Source: Amycolatopsis japonica (lineage in GTDB: Bacteria > Actinomycetota > Actinomycetes > Mycobacteriales > Pseudonocardiaceae). Taken from it: 64,000 nucleotides of DNA. The notes beneath the pieces were generated by a model that saw only the letters and a program-made list of their open reading frames with translations, was not told the origin of the DNA and searched no databases. Both the position numbers and the translations under genes were made by a program. Location: assembly GCF_000732925.1 (NCBI RefSeq), contig NZ_CP008953.1, positions 186,001 through 250,000 of the forward strand, read 5' to 3'. Of the stretch, positions 9,047-17,543 are shown piece by piece. The first letter of the stretch is position 1; every line of letters begins with the position of its first letter.

Positions 9047-9397
9047 TCAGCCCCAGCCGAGTTCGTGCAACCGCTCGTCGTCGATACCGAAATGGTGCCC
9101 GACCTCGTGCACCACCGTGATCAGCACCTCCTCGACGACGTCCTCCTCGGTGTCGCACATCTGCAACAACGGGCGCCGGTAGATCGAGATCCGGTCGGGC
9201 AACACCCCTCCGTACTCGTGGGTCCGCTCGGTCAGCGCGACCCCGTGATACAGCCCGAGGATCGTGGGCGACTCCTCGTTGAACTCCTCCACGAGCACCA
9301 CGACGTTGTCCATGGCGTCCGCGAATTCGGGCGGGAGCTCGTCCAGCGCCTCCGAGACCAGCTCCTCGAAACGCTGCTGGGTCATCTCGACGGGCAC
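9047..9397 (-). CDS. Minimal zinc metallopeptidase family protein (zincin-like)
   Basis: A 116-aa cytoplasmic protein with the extended zincin motif HEVGHHFGIDDERLHELG near the C-terminus: two His and a Glu in HEVGH, then a downstream Asp. This is the DUF1025 / minimal-MMP fold family; its substrate is unknown. GTG 9397 is chosen because GGAGGG lies 7 nt before it; an ATG four codons downstream is possible. It starts 4 bp after the stop of the septum-formation-like gene on the same strand, so they form an operon. Confidence 0.85.
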   Translation of the reverse strand: MPVEMTQQRFEELVSEALDELPPEFADAMDNVVVLVEEFNEESPTILGLYHGVALTERTHEYGGVLPDRISIYRRPLLQMCDTEEDVVEEVLITVVHEVGHHFGIDDERLHELGWG

Positions 9398-9401
9398 GCG
9401 A

Positions 9402-10391
9402 TCACCCTCCGGTCTTCGGGGGCGAGGAGGACGACGGCGGCGGGGCCTCGCCGTTGCCGACCTTGACGCTCCCGGTGACCGGCGCCAGCCCCTTGTTGTC
9501 CGGCAGGACCGCGGCGACCTTGCAGTTCACCAGCGTGGACCCGGCGTCCCAGCTCTCCTGCTCGCGGACGTCCCAGCTGAGGATGAGCTTCTTCGCCGCC
9601 AGATCCGCGTTGCCGGTGTACTCCTGCGAGGCCGTCGAGCATTCGGTGTCGAGCCAGGTGTTCTGCTGCTCCTGCGAGGGGTAGCCGTCCTTGAACTTCG
9701 TCTTGAGGTCGAGCGTCGCGATGATCTCGTACGAATGGGCCTGCGCGCAGTCGATCGGGTCGCCGAAGCTGTTGTTGAGCAGCGCGAGACAGGTGCCCGG
9801 CTCCCACACCGCCGACTGGTCCTGCTCCTTCGCGGGCCCCTTGGTCGGCTGCAGCTTGCCGCCCTGGCCCGCCCATTGCAGACCGCACCGCAGCTGCCGG
9901 TCGCCGTCGGCCCACTGCGCGGGCGTCGGCCGGAGCAGGTTCATGCTCAGCTTGCCGTAGGGATCGAGGTTGCGGCCGAGGTACGGCTTGACGTCGATCG
10001 TGCAACGCGAGCGGGAGATCTCCTGCCACTGCTCCAGGTTCGGGCTCGGCACCCCCGGCGGGTACTGCGCGCCGATGTCGACGATGCTGGTGACCTCGAA
10101 CAGATGGGACTCCGCGCACGGCACGCGCCGCGCGTCGGTGGCGTCCGGATTGTTCCAGGTCAGACAGGTGCCAGGGGGAGATTGGAACGCCTCGGCCGCG
10201 GCGGGCGACAGTTTGGGGGCGCCGCCGCCCGCACCGCCCTCCGGGCCCACGTTCCACGAAAACGCCACACTCAGCGAAAGCGCGATGATCGCGCCCGCGA
10301 ACACACCGGCCATGACGAGCCGGGTGCGCAGGGTGCTCAGCGCGTTTCGCGGATCACGGAACCGCTCGGCCTGTTGAGACATCCACTCCAT
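9402..10391 (-). CDS. Septum-formation-type membrane protein with two extracytoplasmic repeats
   Basis: A 329-aa protein with one N-terminal membrane helix (about residues 24-46, LVMAGVFAGAIIALSLSVAF) and a large extracytoplasmic part. Two repeats are visible: GTCLTW..(V)PCAESHLFEVTSIVDI..CTIDV..LRCGLQ and GTCLALL..DCAQAHSYEIIATLDL..DTECSTAS..VNCKVA. The paired cysteines and C..(E/A)(S/A)H..E motif fit the actinobacterial septum formation domain. The C-terminus is a Pro/Ser tail. The start is ATG 10391 or ATG 10382. It diverges from the DUF1190-like gene across 85 bp. A direct septation role is only a family label. Confidence 0.75.
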   Translation of the reverse strand: MEWMSQQAERFRDPRNALSTLRTRLVMAGVFAGAIIALSLSVAFSWNVGPEGGAGGGAPKLSPAAAEAFQSPPGTCLTWNNPDATDARRVPCAESHLFEVTSIVDIGAQYPPGVPSPNLEQWQEISRSRCTIDVKPYLGRNLDPYGKLSMNLLRPTPAQWADGDRQLRCGLQWAGQGGKLQPTKGPAKEQDQSAVWEPGTCLALLNNSFGDPIDCAQAHSYEIIATLDLKTKFKDGYPSQEQQNTWLDTECSTASQEYTGNADLAAKKLILSWDVREQESWDAGSTLVNCKVAAVLPDNKGLAPVTGSVKVGNGEAPPPSSSSPPKTGG

Positions 10392-10476
10392 GATGCCCGC
10401 GCCGCACGTAAGGTGCGCGTACCGGGTGGTTAGTGTTGGACACGAGTTCGGGCCGGCGGGCGATTACGGAGCTTCG

Positions 10477-11085
10477 ATGACGCAGGATGACAACCAGGGG
10501 GCACAAGCGCCTCAGGAGCCGCCCAAGCGCGGCACCATGCGCTTTCAGGACAGCAGCACGCAGGCGCGGCAGCCGTCGCTGGCCGAGCAGCGGGCACGCC
10601 AGCAGGCGCTGGCGGAACAGCAGCGCCAGGAGGCGATGGCGGCGGAGGCCGCTCGCGTCGCCGAGAAGAAGTCTTCGACCAAAAAGAAGCTCCTGATCGG
10701 CACGGGCGTGACCGTCGGACTGGTCGGGCTGGTCGCGACGTTCTACACCGTCGCGAAGCCGAAGAACGTCACGGCGGTCTGCGCGGCCAAAGACACCGAG
10801 ATCATCAGCGACGACAACAACTGCGACGAGCGGTACGTGACGTCGCACGGCGGCTACCACTCCGGTGGCTTCTTCTTCATCCCGATCGGCGGCGGGCGGT
10901 ACGACAGCTACCGCTACAACTACGGCGGTACGGGGACCATCGGGCAGCGAGTGTCCGGCGGCTCGTACACCGCGCCGTCGAACGCGAACGTCAGCACGAA
11001 GTCGGGCAAGTCCGTCCAGCGCGGCGGGTTCGGCATCAGCGGCAAGAGCGGCTCCGGCGGCAGCGGCAAGAGCGGGGGCTCGTAG
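10477..11085 (+). CDS. DUF1190 (YgiB/YjfM)-like membrane-anchored protein
   Basis: This encodes 202 aa; ATG 10477 follows GGAG by 7 nt. An N-terminal Gln/Ala-rich coiled-coil-like stretch (about 20-65) precedes a KKSSTKKKLL stop-transfer and one membrane helix (about 70-90). The outer domain has two cysteines (AVCAAKD, NNCDERYVTS) and a Gly/Tyr-rich stretch with FFFIPIGGG. It ends with RGGFGISGKSGSGGSGKSGGS-like repeats. The RGGFG element and its position match my recollection of E. coli YgiB, whose partner YgiC is the glutathionylspermidine-synthase-like enzyme. Here too the next gene is that enzyme, starting at the base after the stop codon. Confidence 0.65.
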   Translation: MTQDDNQGAQAPQEPPKRGTMRFQDSSTQARQPSLAEQRARQQALAEQQRQEAMAAEAARVAEKKSSTKKKLLIGTGVTVGLVGLVATFYTVAKPKNVTAVCAAKDTEIISDDNNCDERYVTSHGGYHSGGFFFIPIGGGRYDSYRYNYGGTGTIGQRVSGGSYTAPSNANVSTKSGKSVQRGGFGISGKSGSGGSGKSGGS

Positions 11086-12252
11086 GTGTACCGGGATTCC
11101 AAGCCGCCCCGGCGGGATTGGCAGAACATCGTCGAAGAGCAGGGGCTGGTCTTCGGCACGCCCGCGCGCGACGGCTCCGGCAAGTCCCGGCCGTACTGGG
11201 ACGAGTCGGTCCACTACGTCTTCGACATGGACGAGATCCTGTCGGTCGAGGCGGACGTCGAACTGCTGCACTCGATGTGCCTCGAAGCGGTCGACAACGT
11301 GATCACCACCGAGCAGTACCACCGCTTCGGCATCCCGGAGTGGGTCTGGCCGCATATCGCGGAGTCGTGGAAGCGGCAGGATCCGCACGTCTACGGCCGG
11401 TTCGACCTGCGCTACGACGGCAAGAGCCCGGCGAAGCTGCTGGAGTACAACGCCGACACCCCGACCTCGCTGCTCGAGGCCGCGGTGCTGCAGTGGCACT
11501 GGAAGACCGCGGTCTTCCCGGAGAACGACCAGTGGAACTCGATCCACGAGAAGCTCGTCGAGCGCTGGGGCGAACTCGCCGACAAGCTGCCCTCGAACGA
11601 ACTGCACTTCACCTGGTCCTCGGCCGATCCGTCCGGTGAGGACCACGTCACCACGGCGTACCTGCAGGAGACCGCGGCCGAGGCCGGGCTCGACACCGTC
11701 GGCCTGTCGATCGAGGAGATCGGCTGGGACCCGGTGCTCAAGCGGTTCGTCGACCTCGAAGAGGCGCAGATGGCGACCGTGGTGAAGCTCTACCCGTGGG
11801 AATGGGTGGTCGACGAGGAGTTCGGCCGCTTCGCCGTGGAGACCATGCCGCGCACGCTGTGGGTCGAGCCGCTGTGGAAGATGATCCTCTCCAACAAGAC
11901 GCTGCTCGCGATCCTGTGGGAGAACTACCCAGGGCATCCGAACCTGCTGCCCGCCTTCGCCGACGACCCCGGTCTGCTGACCGAGTACGTCCGCAAGCCG
12001 AAACTCGGCCGCGAGGGCGCGAACGTGCAGATCGTCGCCACCGGCTACGAGACGCAGACCGACGGGGTCTACGGCGCGGAAGGGTACGTCTACCAGGCGT
12101 TCGACCCGCTCCCGGAGTTCCAGGGTTACCGGCCCGCGCTCGGCGCGTGGATCGTCGGGGACCAGGCCGCCGGTCTCGGTATCCGCGAGACCGCGGGACT
12201 CGTCACGGACGACGGTGCGGCGTTCGTCCCGCACCGCATCGTCGAGTCGTGA
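11086..12252 (+). CDS. Glutathionylspermidine-synthase-like ATP-grasp ligase (YgiC/YjfC family)
   Basis: A 388-aa protein of the bacterial YgiC/YjfC group, ATP-grasp amide-bond ligases related to the synthetase half of E. coli Gss. Family blocks are PYWDESVHYVFDMDEI, GRFDLRYDGKSPAKLLEYNADTPTSLLEA, VKLYPWEWVVDEEFG, ENYPGHPNLLPAF, and RKPKLGREGANVQI, a glycine-rich ATP loop. No amidase domain is present. GTG 11086 directly abuts the upstream stop. Actinomycetes use mycothiol rather than glutathione, so the substrates are probably another peptide and amine. Partners in the operon are the DUF1190-like and DUF350 membrane proteins. Confidence 0.9.
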   Translation: MYRDSKPPRRDWQNIVEEQGLVFGTPARDGSGKSRPYWDESVHYVFDMDEILSVEADVELLHSMCLEAVDNVITTEQYHRFGIPEWVWPHIAESWKRQDPHVYGRFDLRYDGKSPAKLLEYNADTPTSLLEAAVLQWHWKTAVFPENDQWNSIHEKLVERWGELADKLPSNELHFTWSSADPSGEDHVTTAYLQETAAEAGLDTVGLSIEEIGWDPVLKRFVDLEEAQMATVVKLYPWEWVVDEEFGRFAVETMPRTLWVEPLWKMILSNKTLLAILWENYPGHPNLLPAFADDPGLLTEYVRKPKLGREGANVQIVATGYETQTDGVYGAEGYVYQAFDPLPEFQGYRPALGAWIVGDQAAGLGIRETAGLVTDDGAAFVPHRIVES

Positions 12253-12301
12253 TAGAAGCAACCGCACAAACCTGACATTTCCTGACTTCTGGAGAACCCC
12301 T

Positions 12302-12754
12302 GTGACCACCACCCTTGCGCTGTCCGACACGTTCGGCTCCGACCTCGTGCGAGGGATCGGCGCGATCCTGCTGTACGGCGTCGTCGGCCTGCTGATGATG
12401 TTCGCCGGGTTCTGGGCGATCGACTGGACCACGCCCGGCAAGCTGTCCCAGCTGGTCACCCGCGGCCTGCCGAACGCGGTCATCGTCACCGCGTCGGGCC
12501 TGCTGTCGATGGCGTTCATCATCGTCGTGGCGATCGCGAACTCCGCCAGCGACCTGACCGAGGGCCTCATCACCTCGCTGGTCTACGGCCTGCTCGGCAT
12601 CATCGTGCAGGTGGCCGCCGTCCGGCTGCTGGAGTGGGCGACCCGGATCGACATCCGCTCGACCATCGAAAGCGAGAAGTTCGCCCCGGCCAGCGTCGTC
12701 GTGGCCTCCGCGCACCTGGCCCTCGGCCTGATCGTGGCCGTTGCCATCTCGTGA
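12302..12754 (+). CDS. DUF350 (YjfL-like) integral membrane protein
   Basis: A 150-aa protein with four hydrophobic segments (about 16-38, 57-82, 90-112, 128-149), the topology of the DUF350/YjfL family. GTG 12302 has GGAG about 9 nt before it, and the domain starts soon after. It closes the DUF1190 / ATP-grasp / DUF350 unit, in which the three components match E. coli yjfM, yjfC and yjfL. A strong terminator lies 26 bp after the stop. Function is not established; the context suggests a membrane platform for the ligase product. Confidence 0.8.
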   Translation: MTTTLALSDTFGSDLVRGIGAILLYGVVGLLMMFAGFWAIDWTTPGKLSQLVTRGLPNAVIVTASGLLSMAFIIVVAIANSASDLTEGLITSLVYGLLGIIVQVAAVRLLEWATRIDIRSTIESEKFAPASVVVASAHLALGLIVAVAIS

Positions 12755-12779
12755 CTTTCTGACGTACTGAAAACGGCAT

Positions 12780-12820
12780 AGGCGCACGATTCCCACTAAC
12801 GTGGGAGTCGTGCGCCTTTT
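12780..12820 (+). terminator. Intrinsic terminator hairpin overlapping the next gene's start
   Basis: The 17-bp arms at 12780-12796 and 12801-12817 pair fully with one G-U wobble around a TAAC loop. A T-tract follows (TTTT ending 12820). It should terminate the DUF350 operon. The right arm contains both candidate GTG starts (12801, 12810) of the haloalkane dehalogenase. Confidence 0.75.
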
Positions 12821-13715
12821 AAGGACACCGGACGACCGGTTCTCGGACCTGCCCGATTTCGACTTCGAACCGCGCTACGCGGAGCTCGTCGACCTTCACG
12901 GCGGCGTGATCAGAGTGGGATACGTGGAGGCCGGACCCGAGGACGGACCGCCCGTTCTCCTGCTTCACGGCGAGCCGACCTGGTCCTACCTCTATCGCAA
13001 GGTCATCCCGGTGCTCGCCGACGCCGGGCTGCGCGCCATCGCGCCCGACCTGGTCGGCTTCGGCCGCTCCGACAAACCCGGCGACATGGTCGACCACACC
13101 TACCAGCGGCACGTCGAGTGGATGCGCGCGTTCGCCTTCGACGTCCTCGACCTGACCGACGTCACCCTGGTCGGCCAGGACTGGGGCGGCCTGATCGGCC
13201 TGCGGCTGGTCGCGGAGAACCCCGACCGTTTCGCCAGGATCGTCGCGGCCAACACCGGCCTCCCGACCGGCGACACCGACATGCCCGAGCTCTGGCACAA
13301 GTTCCGCGACGCCATGGAGAACGCCCAGGTCATCGACGTCGGGCGGTTCGTCCAGTCGGGTTGCCAGACCAAGCTGTCCGAGGAGGTCCGCGCCGCCTAC
13401 GACGCGCCCTTCCCGAACGAGATGTACAAGGCCGCGCCGCGCGCGATGCCGTCCCTGGTGCCGATCACCCCGGACGATCCGGCGTCGGCGGCCAACCGGG
13501 CCGCACTGAAGGTGCTGTCCGAACTGGACAAGCCGTTCCTGGTCTCGTTCTCCGACGGGGACCCGATCACCGCGCCGTGGGGCCTCGAACTGCGGGGCTC
13601 GATGCGCGGCGCCCGCGAACTGGAGCATCCGACGATCACCGGCGCCGGGCACTTCCTGCAGGAGGACGCCGGCGGGCGGCTGGGCGAGGTCATCGCCCGT
13701 TTCGCCCGCTCCTGA
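12810..13715 (+). CDS. Haloalkane dehalogenase (DhlA-like, alpha/beta hydrolase)
   Basis: The enzyme hydrolyses carbon-halogen bonds to an alcohol and halide through an Asp-ester intermediate. The product is 301 aa from GTG 12810, or 304 aa from GTG 12801. I prefer 12810 because MRLLRTPDDRFS then aligns with DhlA, and the nucleophile and halide-binding Trp fall at D124-W125 (VGQDWGG), the DhlA numbering. HGEPTWSYLYRK supplies the oxyanion segment. His281 (GAGHFLQED) completes the triad. No good ribosome-binding site is visible and the start lies inside a terminator stem, so initiation may be leaderless. Natural substrate unknown. Confidence 0.85.
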   Translation: MRLLRTPDDRFSDLPDFDFEPRYAELVDLHGGVIRVGYVEAGPEDGPPVLLLHGEPTWSYLYRKVIPVLADAGLRAIAPDLVGFGRSDKPGDMVDHTYQRHVEWMRAFAFDVLDLTDVTLVGQDWGGLIGLRLVAENPDRFARIVAANTGLPTGDTDMPELWHKFRDAMENAQVIDVGRFVQSGCQTKLSEEVRAAYDAPFPNEMYKAAPRAMPSLVPITPDDPASAANRAALKVLSELDKPFLVSFSDGDPITAPWGLELRGSMRGARELEHPTITGAGHFLQEDAGGRLGEVIARFARS

Positions 13716-13773
13716 ACGCCAGGAAAGGACCGTTCCTTGCAAATTTTGCAAGGAACGGTCCTTTCCTGGCGTT
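13715..13773. terminator. Perfect 29-bp-arm bidirectional hairpin
   Basis: Arms 13715-13743 and 13745-13773 are perfect reverse complements around a single central T. The arms carry AGGAAAGGACCGTTCCTTGC and its complement. It sits between convergent genes, sharing one base with the dehalogenase stop and ending 2 bp before the aminotransferase stop. The core also occurs at 51614 and 63174. Confidence 0.75.
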
Positions 13774-13775
13774 CG

Positions 13776-15059
13776 TCAGGAGATGGCGGCCAGCGCGTCC
13801 ACGATGATCCCGAGGCCCTCCGCGGCCTCTTCGGCGGTCAGCGTCATCGGCGGCGCGATCCGCAGCACGTTGCCGTGCAGCCCGCCCTTGCCGATCAGCA
13901 GCCCGCGCGCCTTGGTCTCCTCCATCATCCGCGCCGCGGCGCCCTGGTTCGGGGTCATGCCGCCCGGCTCGACCAGCTCGACGCCGATCATCAGGCCCTT
14001 GCCGCGCACGTCGCCGATCAGCGGATTCCCGGCCGCGCGCAGGCCGTCGAGCAGTTCGTTGCCGCGGGCGAGCGCGTTGGCCTGCAGATCGTGGTCGGCG
14101 ATGTGGTCGAGCACCGCGGCCGCGCCCGCCATCGCGACCGGGTTGCCGCCGAAGGTCGAGATCGAGTTCGCGGTCAGGCAGTCGACGAGGTCGCCGCGCG
14201 CCACGAGGCCGCCGATGGCGAGGCCGTTGCCGAGCCCCTTCGCGAAGGTCATCGCGTCCGGGACGACGTCGTGCGCCTGGATCCCCCAATAGTGTTCCCC
14301 GGTCCGTCCCCAGCCGGTCTGGACCTCGTCGGAGATGAACAGGATCCCGTACTGGTCGAGAACCTCCTTCATCGCCTTGAACAGGCCGTCCGGCGGTGAG
14401 CTGAAGCCGCCTACGCCCTGGATCGGCTCGGCGATCATGCAGGCGACGTCGCCCGAAGTACCCGTCTCCAGGACGTCCACGAGGTCCGCGACGCACGCGT
14501 CGATGTACTCGGTGTCCGAAAGCTCGCGGAACGGGCTGCGGTACCGGTAGCCGCCGTGCACGTAGCTCACCTTCACCGGGCTGAGCGACGACGCCGACCA
14601 GCCGCGGTTGCCCGTGATGCCGACCGTCGCGAACGACCGCCCGTGGTACGAGTTCCGCATCGCCAGCACCTGGTTGCTGCGCCGGTACTGGGTGGCGAGC
14701 ATGAGCGCGGTGTCGTTGGCCTCGGTCCCGGAGTTGGTGAAGAACACCTTCGCGTCGGGGATGCCGGAGAGTTTCGCGATGCGCTCGGCCAGCTCGACCT
14801 GCGAGCGGATCAGATACAGCGTCGACGTGTGCAGGATGCCGGTGTCGAGCTGCTTGCGCACGGCGTCGCTGATCGCCGAGACGTCGTAACCCATGGAGTT
14901 CGTCAGGATGCCCGCGAAGAAGTCCAGGTAGGTGCGCCCGGTCGAGTCGATGACCCGGCGGTCCTGCGCGTGCACGATCTCGATCGGCTCGTCGTAGTAG
15001 AGCGCCAGCCACGACGGCAGTACCGCCTTGTGCCGCGCCAGCAGGTCCGCATCGGTCAT
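13776..15059 (-). CDS. Class III PLP aminotransferase
   Basis: A 427-aa fold-type I, class III aminotransferase (omega-transaminase superfamily). Landmarks are [15 protein letters not shown] near the N-terminus, [17 protein letters not shown] (PLP phosphate contact), [15 protein letters not shown], and [14 protein letters not shown] with the conserved Asp. [14 protein letters not shown] carries the Schiff-base Lys. The sequence looks like the AGXT2 / beta-alanine or 4-aminobutyrate group; the exact donor cannot be named. ATG 15059 has CGGAG 8 nt upstream, and the longer open frame is antisense to serS. It diverges from serS across 133 bp. Confidence 0.85.
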   Translation of the reverse strand: MTDADLLARHKAVLPSWLALYYDEPIEIVHAQDRRVIDSTGRTYLDFFAGILTNSMGYDVSAISDAVRKQLDTGILHTSTLYLIRSQVELAERIAKLSGIPDAKVFFTNSGTEANDTALMLATQYRRSNQVLAMRNSYHGRSFATVGITGNRGWSASSLSPVKVSYVHGGYRYRSPFRELSDTEYIDACVADLVDVLETGTSGDVACMIAEPIQGVGGFSSPPDGLFKAMKEVLDQYGILFISDEVQTGWGRTGEHYWGIQAHDVVPDAMTFAKGLGNGLAIGGLVARGDLVDCLTANSISTFGGNPVAMAGAAAVLDHIADHDLQANALARGNELLDGLRAAGNPLIGDVRGKGLMIGVELVEPGGMTPNQGAAARMMEETKARGLLIGKGGLHGNVLRIAPPMTLTAEEAAEGLGIIVDALAAIS

Positions 15060-15178
15060 CGGGTTTCTCCGTCCGCAGCAGGGAGATCTCAGTATGGGGA
15101 GCGGCCGAAACGGGCGGCAACGATCAGACTGTCGGGTTATCCGCCCGGACCCGCACATTTTGTTCGACCAGCACGGAC

Positions 15179-15184
15179 TACCCT
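15179..15184 (+). promoter_or_regulatory. Candidate -10 (TACCCT) for leaderless serS
   Basis: TACCCT ends 8 nt before the serS GTG, with no Shine-Dalgarno between. The same hexamer at the same distance precedes glf (53771-53776). Confidence 0.35.
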
Positions 15185-15192
15185 CAGCACTC

Positions 15193-16461
15193 GTGATTGA
15201 CCCCAGGACTCTGCGCGATGAACCGGACGTCGTGCGCGCATCGCAGCGCGCCCGTGGCGAGGACGAAGGAGTGGTCGACAAGCTGCTCTCCCTCGACTCC
15301 CGCCGCCGGTCCTCCATCGCCGCCGCCGACAAGCTGCGCGCCGAGCAGAAGTCGCTGGGCAAGCTCATCCCGAAGGCACAGGGCGACGAGCGGGCCGAGC
15401 TCCTCGCCAAGGCGAAGGAGCTCGCCGCCCAGGTCAAGACGGCCGAGGTCGAGCAGACCGAGGCGTCGGAGGAGTTCGAGCAGCTGCACCGCCTGGTGCC
15501 GAACCTCGTCCACCCCGACGCGCCCGAAGGCGGCGAGGACGACTACGTCGTGCTCAAGCACGTCGGCGAGCCGAAGAAGTTCGACTTCGAGCCGAAGGAC
15601 CACCTCGAACTCTGCGAGGGTCTCGGCGCGCTCGACATGGAGCGCGGCGCGAAGGTGTCGGGCTCGCGGTTCTACTTCCTCACCGGCGTCGGTGCCCAGC
15701 TCCAGCTCGGCCTGCTGAACATGGCGATCGCGCAGGCGACCGCGAACGGCTTCACCCCGATGATCACGCCGACCCTCGTGCGGCCGGAGATCATGGCGGG
15801 CACCGGGTTCCTCGGCGCGCACTCGTCGGAGGTCTACCGGCTGCGCGACGACGACCTGTACCTCGTCGGCACCTCCGAGGTCCCGCTCGCCGGCTACCAC
15901 GCCGACGAGATCCTCGACCTCGGCAAGGGCGCGAAGCGGTACGCGGGCTGGTCTTCCTGCTACCGCCGCGAGGCCGGTTCGTACGGCAAGGACACCCGCG
16001 GCATCATCCGCGTGCACCAGTTCGACAAGGTCGAGATGTTCGTCTACACGCGTCCCGAGGACGCCGAGGCCGAGCACGCGCGCCTGCTGGACTGGGAAGA
16101 GCAGATGCTCGCCAAGATCGAGGTCCCGTACCGGGTGATCGACACCGCCACCGGCGACCTCGGCACGTCGGCGTACCGGAAGTTCGACTGCGAGGCGTGG
16201 GTGCCGTCGCAGGAGACCTACCGCGAGCTGACCTCGACGTCGAACTGCACGACGTTCCAGGCCCGCCGCCTCGGCATCCGCTACCGCGACGACGACGGCC
16301 GCCCGCAGACCGTCGCCACGCTGAACGGCACGCTCGCCACCACCAGGTGGATCGTCGCGATCCTGGAGAACCACCAGCTCGAAGACGGTTCGGTCCGGGT
16401 GCCGGAGGCGCTTCGTCCCTTCCTCGGCGGAACCGAGGTGCTCACGCCGACATCGAAGTAG
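15193..16461 (+). CDS. serS: Seryl-tRNA synthetase
   Basis: SerS charges tRNA-Ser with serine. The 422-aa product has the usual length and layout. An N-terminal coiled-coil tRNA-binding arm spans about residues 28-105 ([18 protein letters not shown]..). The class II catalytic core has motif 2 ([22 protein letters not shown]) and motif 3 ([20 protein letters not shown]). Serine-site segments [12 protein letters not shown] and [15 protein letters not shown] are present. GTG 15193 gives the standard [12 protein letters not shown] start; the longer upstream frame is not conserved. Downstream is a 24-bp gap to the first DUF3558 lipoprotein. Confidence 0.97.
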   Translation: MIDPRTLRDEPDVVRASQRARGEDEGVVDKLLSLDSRRRSSIAAADKLRAEQKSLGKLIPKAQGDERAELLAKAKELAAQVKTAEVEQTEASEEFEQLHRLVPNLVHPDAPEGGEDDYVVLKHVGEPKKFDFEPKDHLELCEGLGALDMERGAKVSGSRFYFLTGVGAQLQLGLLNMAIAQATANGFTPMITPTLVRPEIMAGTGFLGAHSSEVYRLRDDDLYLVGTSEVPLAGYHADEILDLGKGAKRYAGWSSCYRREAGSYGKDTRGIIRVHQFDKVEMFVYTRPEDAEAEHARLLDWEEQMLAKIEVPYRVIDTATGDLGTSAYRKFDCEAWVPSQETYRELTSTSNCTTFQARRLGIRYRDDDGRPQTVATLNGTLATTRWIVAILENHQLEDGSVRVPEALRPFLGGTEVLTPTSK

Positions 16462-16485
16462 GGTCCGCACCGAGGAGGGACCCCG

Positions 16486-17496
16486 ATGAACCGCCGTCGC
16501 ACACCGATCACCGCGTTGTTCGCGGCGGTCCTCCTGCTCGGCGGATGTTCCGAGACGATCTCGGGTACGGCGTCGCCGGTGCCCGGCCAGGGGCCGGTGC
16601 TCACCAAGGCGGCGCCGTGCTCGTTGCTCACCCCCGAACACGCCGACGCGCTGGCGCTCAAGCTGCCGGGCGTCGAGACCAAGGGCAACCAGGCACAGAA
16701 GCTCCCGCCGATGTGCCTGCTGTCCGAACGCGACGATTCGCCGCGCGGGGTGTCCCTTTCGATCACGCAGAGCGTCGACATCCCGCTGAACGACTTCTAC
16801 GCCGGTGCCCAGCCGGGTGAGAAGTACGGCATCGGCGGCTTCACCTGGACGCGCTATGCGTCCCCGCTCGGCCCGACGGCCTGCTCGCTGAGCACGGAAC
16901 TCGGGCCGTCCTCGTTCGTCGAAATCGGCAGCGAGACCCAGACGGGCGCGCCCGAGTCGACGGCCTGCGATCTCGCGCTCGCCGCGGCCCCCGCGATCGC
17001 GTCGAGGCTGCCCGGCGGCCAGCCGAACCCGAAGATCGTCGCGCCGCCGGGGCAGAAGAAACCCGAGCCTTCCGGGCCGTTGCTGCAAGTCGACCCGTGC
17101 ACGCTGCTGAAGCCCGACGAAGCCGCGAAGCTGGCCATCGCCCAGGGCGCCCCGGTCGATCCGGCCAACCTGGCCAATCCCGAGGACAAGGGCTGCGAGT
17201 GGAAGGACTCCGACGGCGACAAGGGGCAGCGTCCGCTGAACGTGACGTTCTTCCCGTCGACGGCCGTCGCCGACGTCGCCGGGCTGCAGGGCACCCCCGA
17301 GGAGACCGACCTCGCCGGTCGCAAGTGGACGGTCCGCTCCGACGCCGCCACGAAGTACTGCACGGCCGCGCTGCCGATCACCGCGACGTCCACCGTGAAG
17401 GTGTCCAGCGGCCACTGGGACGACGAGACGAAAGCCTGTGACCTGCTGCGGGCCGCGCTGCCGACGGTGAGCGCCGCGCTGCCCGCCGGTTCGTGA
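16486..17496 (+). CDS. DUF3558-type lipoprotein, copy 1 (internally duplicated)
   Basis: A 336-aa lipoprotein with signal plus lipobox LLGGC, so outer-face anchored. ATG 16486 follows GAGGAGGG. Two half-repeats are visible: PCSLLTPEHADAL...TACSLSTEL...ACDLALAAAPAIASRLPGG, and PCTLLKPDEAAKL...KGCEWKDSDGDKG...YCTAALPITATSTVKV...ACDLLRAALPTVSAALP. Each half has conserved cysteines, as in actinobacterial DUF3558 lipoproteins. The next gene is a close paralogue with the same two-half structure. Ligand and role unknown. Confidence 0.8.
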   Translation: MNRRRTPITALFAAVLLLGGCSETISGTASPVPGQGPVLTKAAPCSLLTPEHADALALKLPGVETKGNQAQKLPPMCLLSERDDSPRGVSLSITQSVDIPLNDFYAGAQPGEKYGIGGFTWTRYASPLGPTACSLSTELGPSSFVEIGSETQTGAPESTACDLALAAAPAIASRLPGGQPNPKIVAPPGQKKPEPSGPLLQVDPCTLLKPDEAAKLAIAQGAPVDPANLANPEDKGCEWKDSDGDKGQRPLNVTFFPSTAVADVAGLQGTPEETDLAGRKWTVRSDAATKYCTAALPITATSTVKVSSGHWDDETKACDLLRAALPTVSAALPAGS

Positions 17497-17543
17497 ACGG
17501 CGGCCGCGCACAAGTAGTGTGCGAGCCGATGAGGAGGGGACGC

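Noticed and set aside
10354..12573. 739-aa minus-strand open frame
   Set aside because: It is antisense to the DUF1190/ATP-grasp/DUF350 genes; no recognisable domain.
15184..17511. 775-aa minus-strand open frame
   Set aside because: It is antisense to serS and the first DUF3558 gene, both clearly real.
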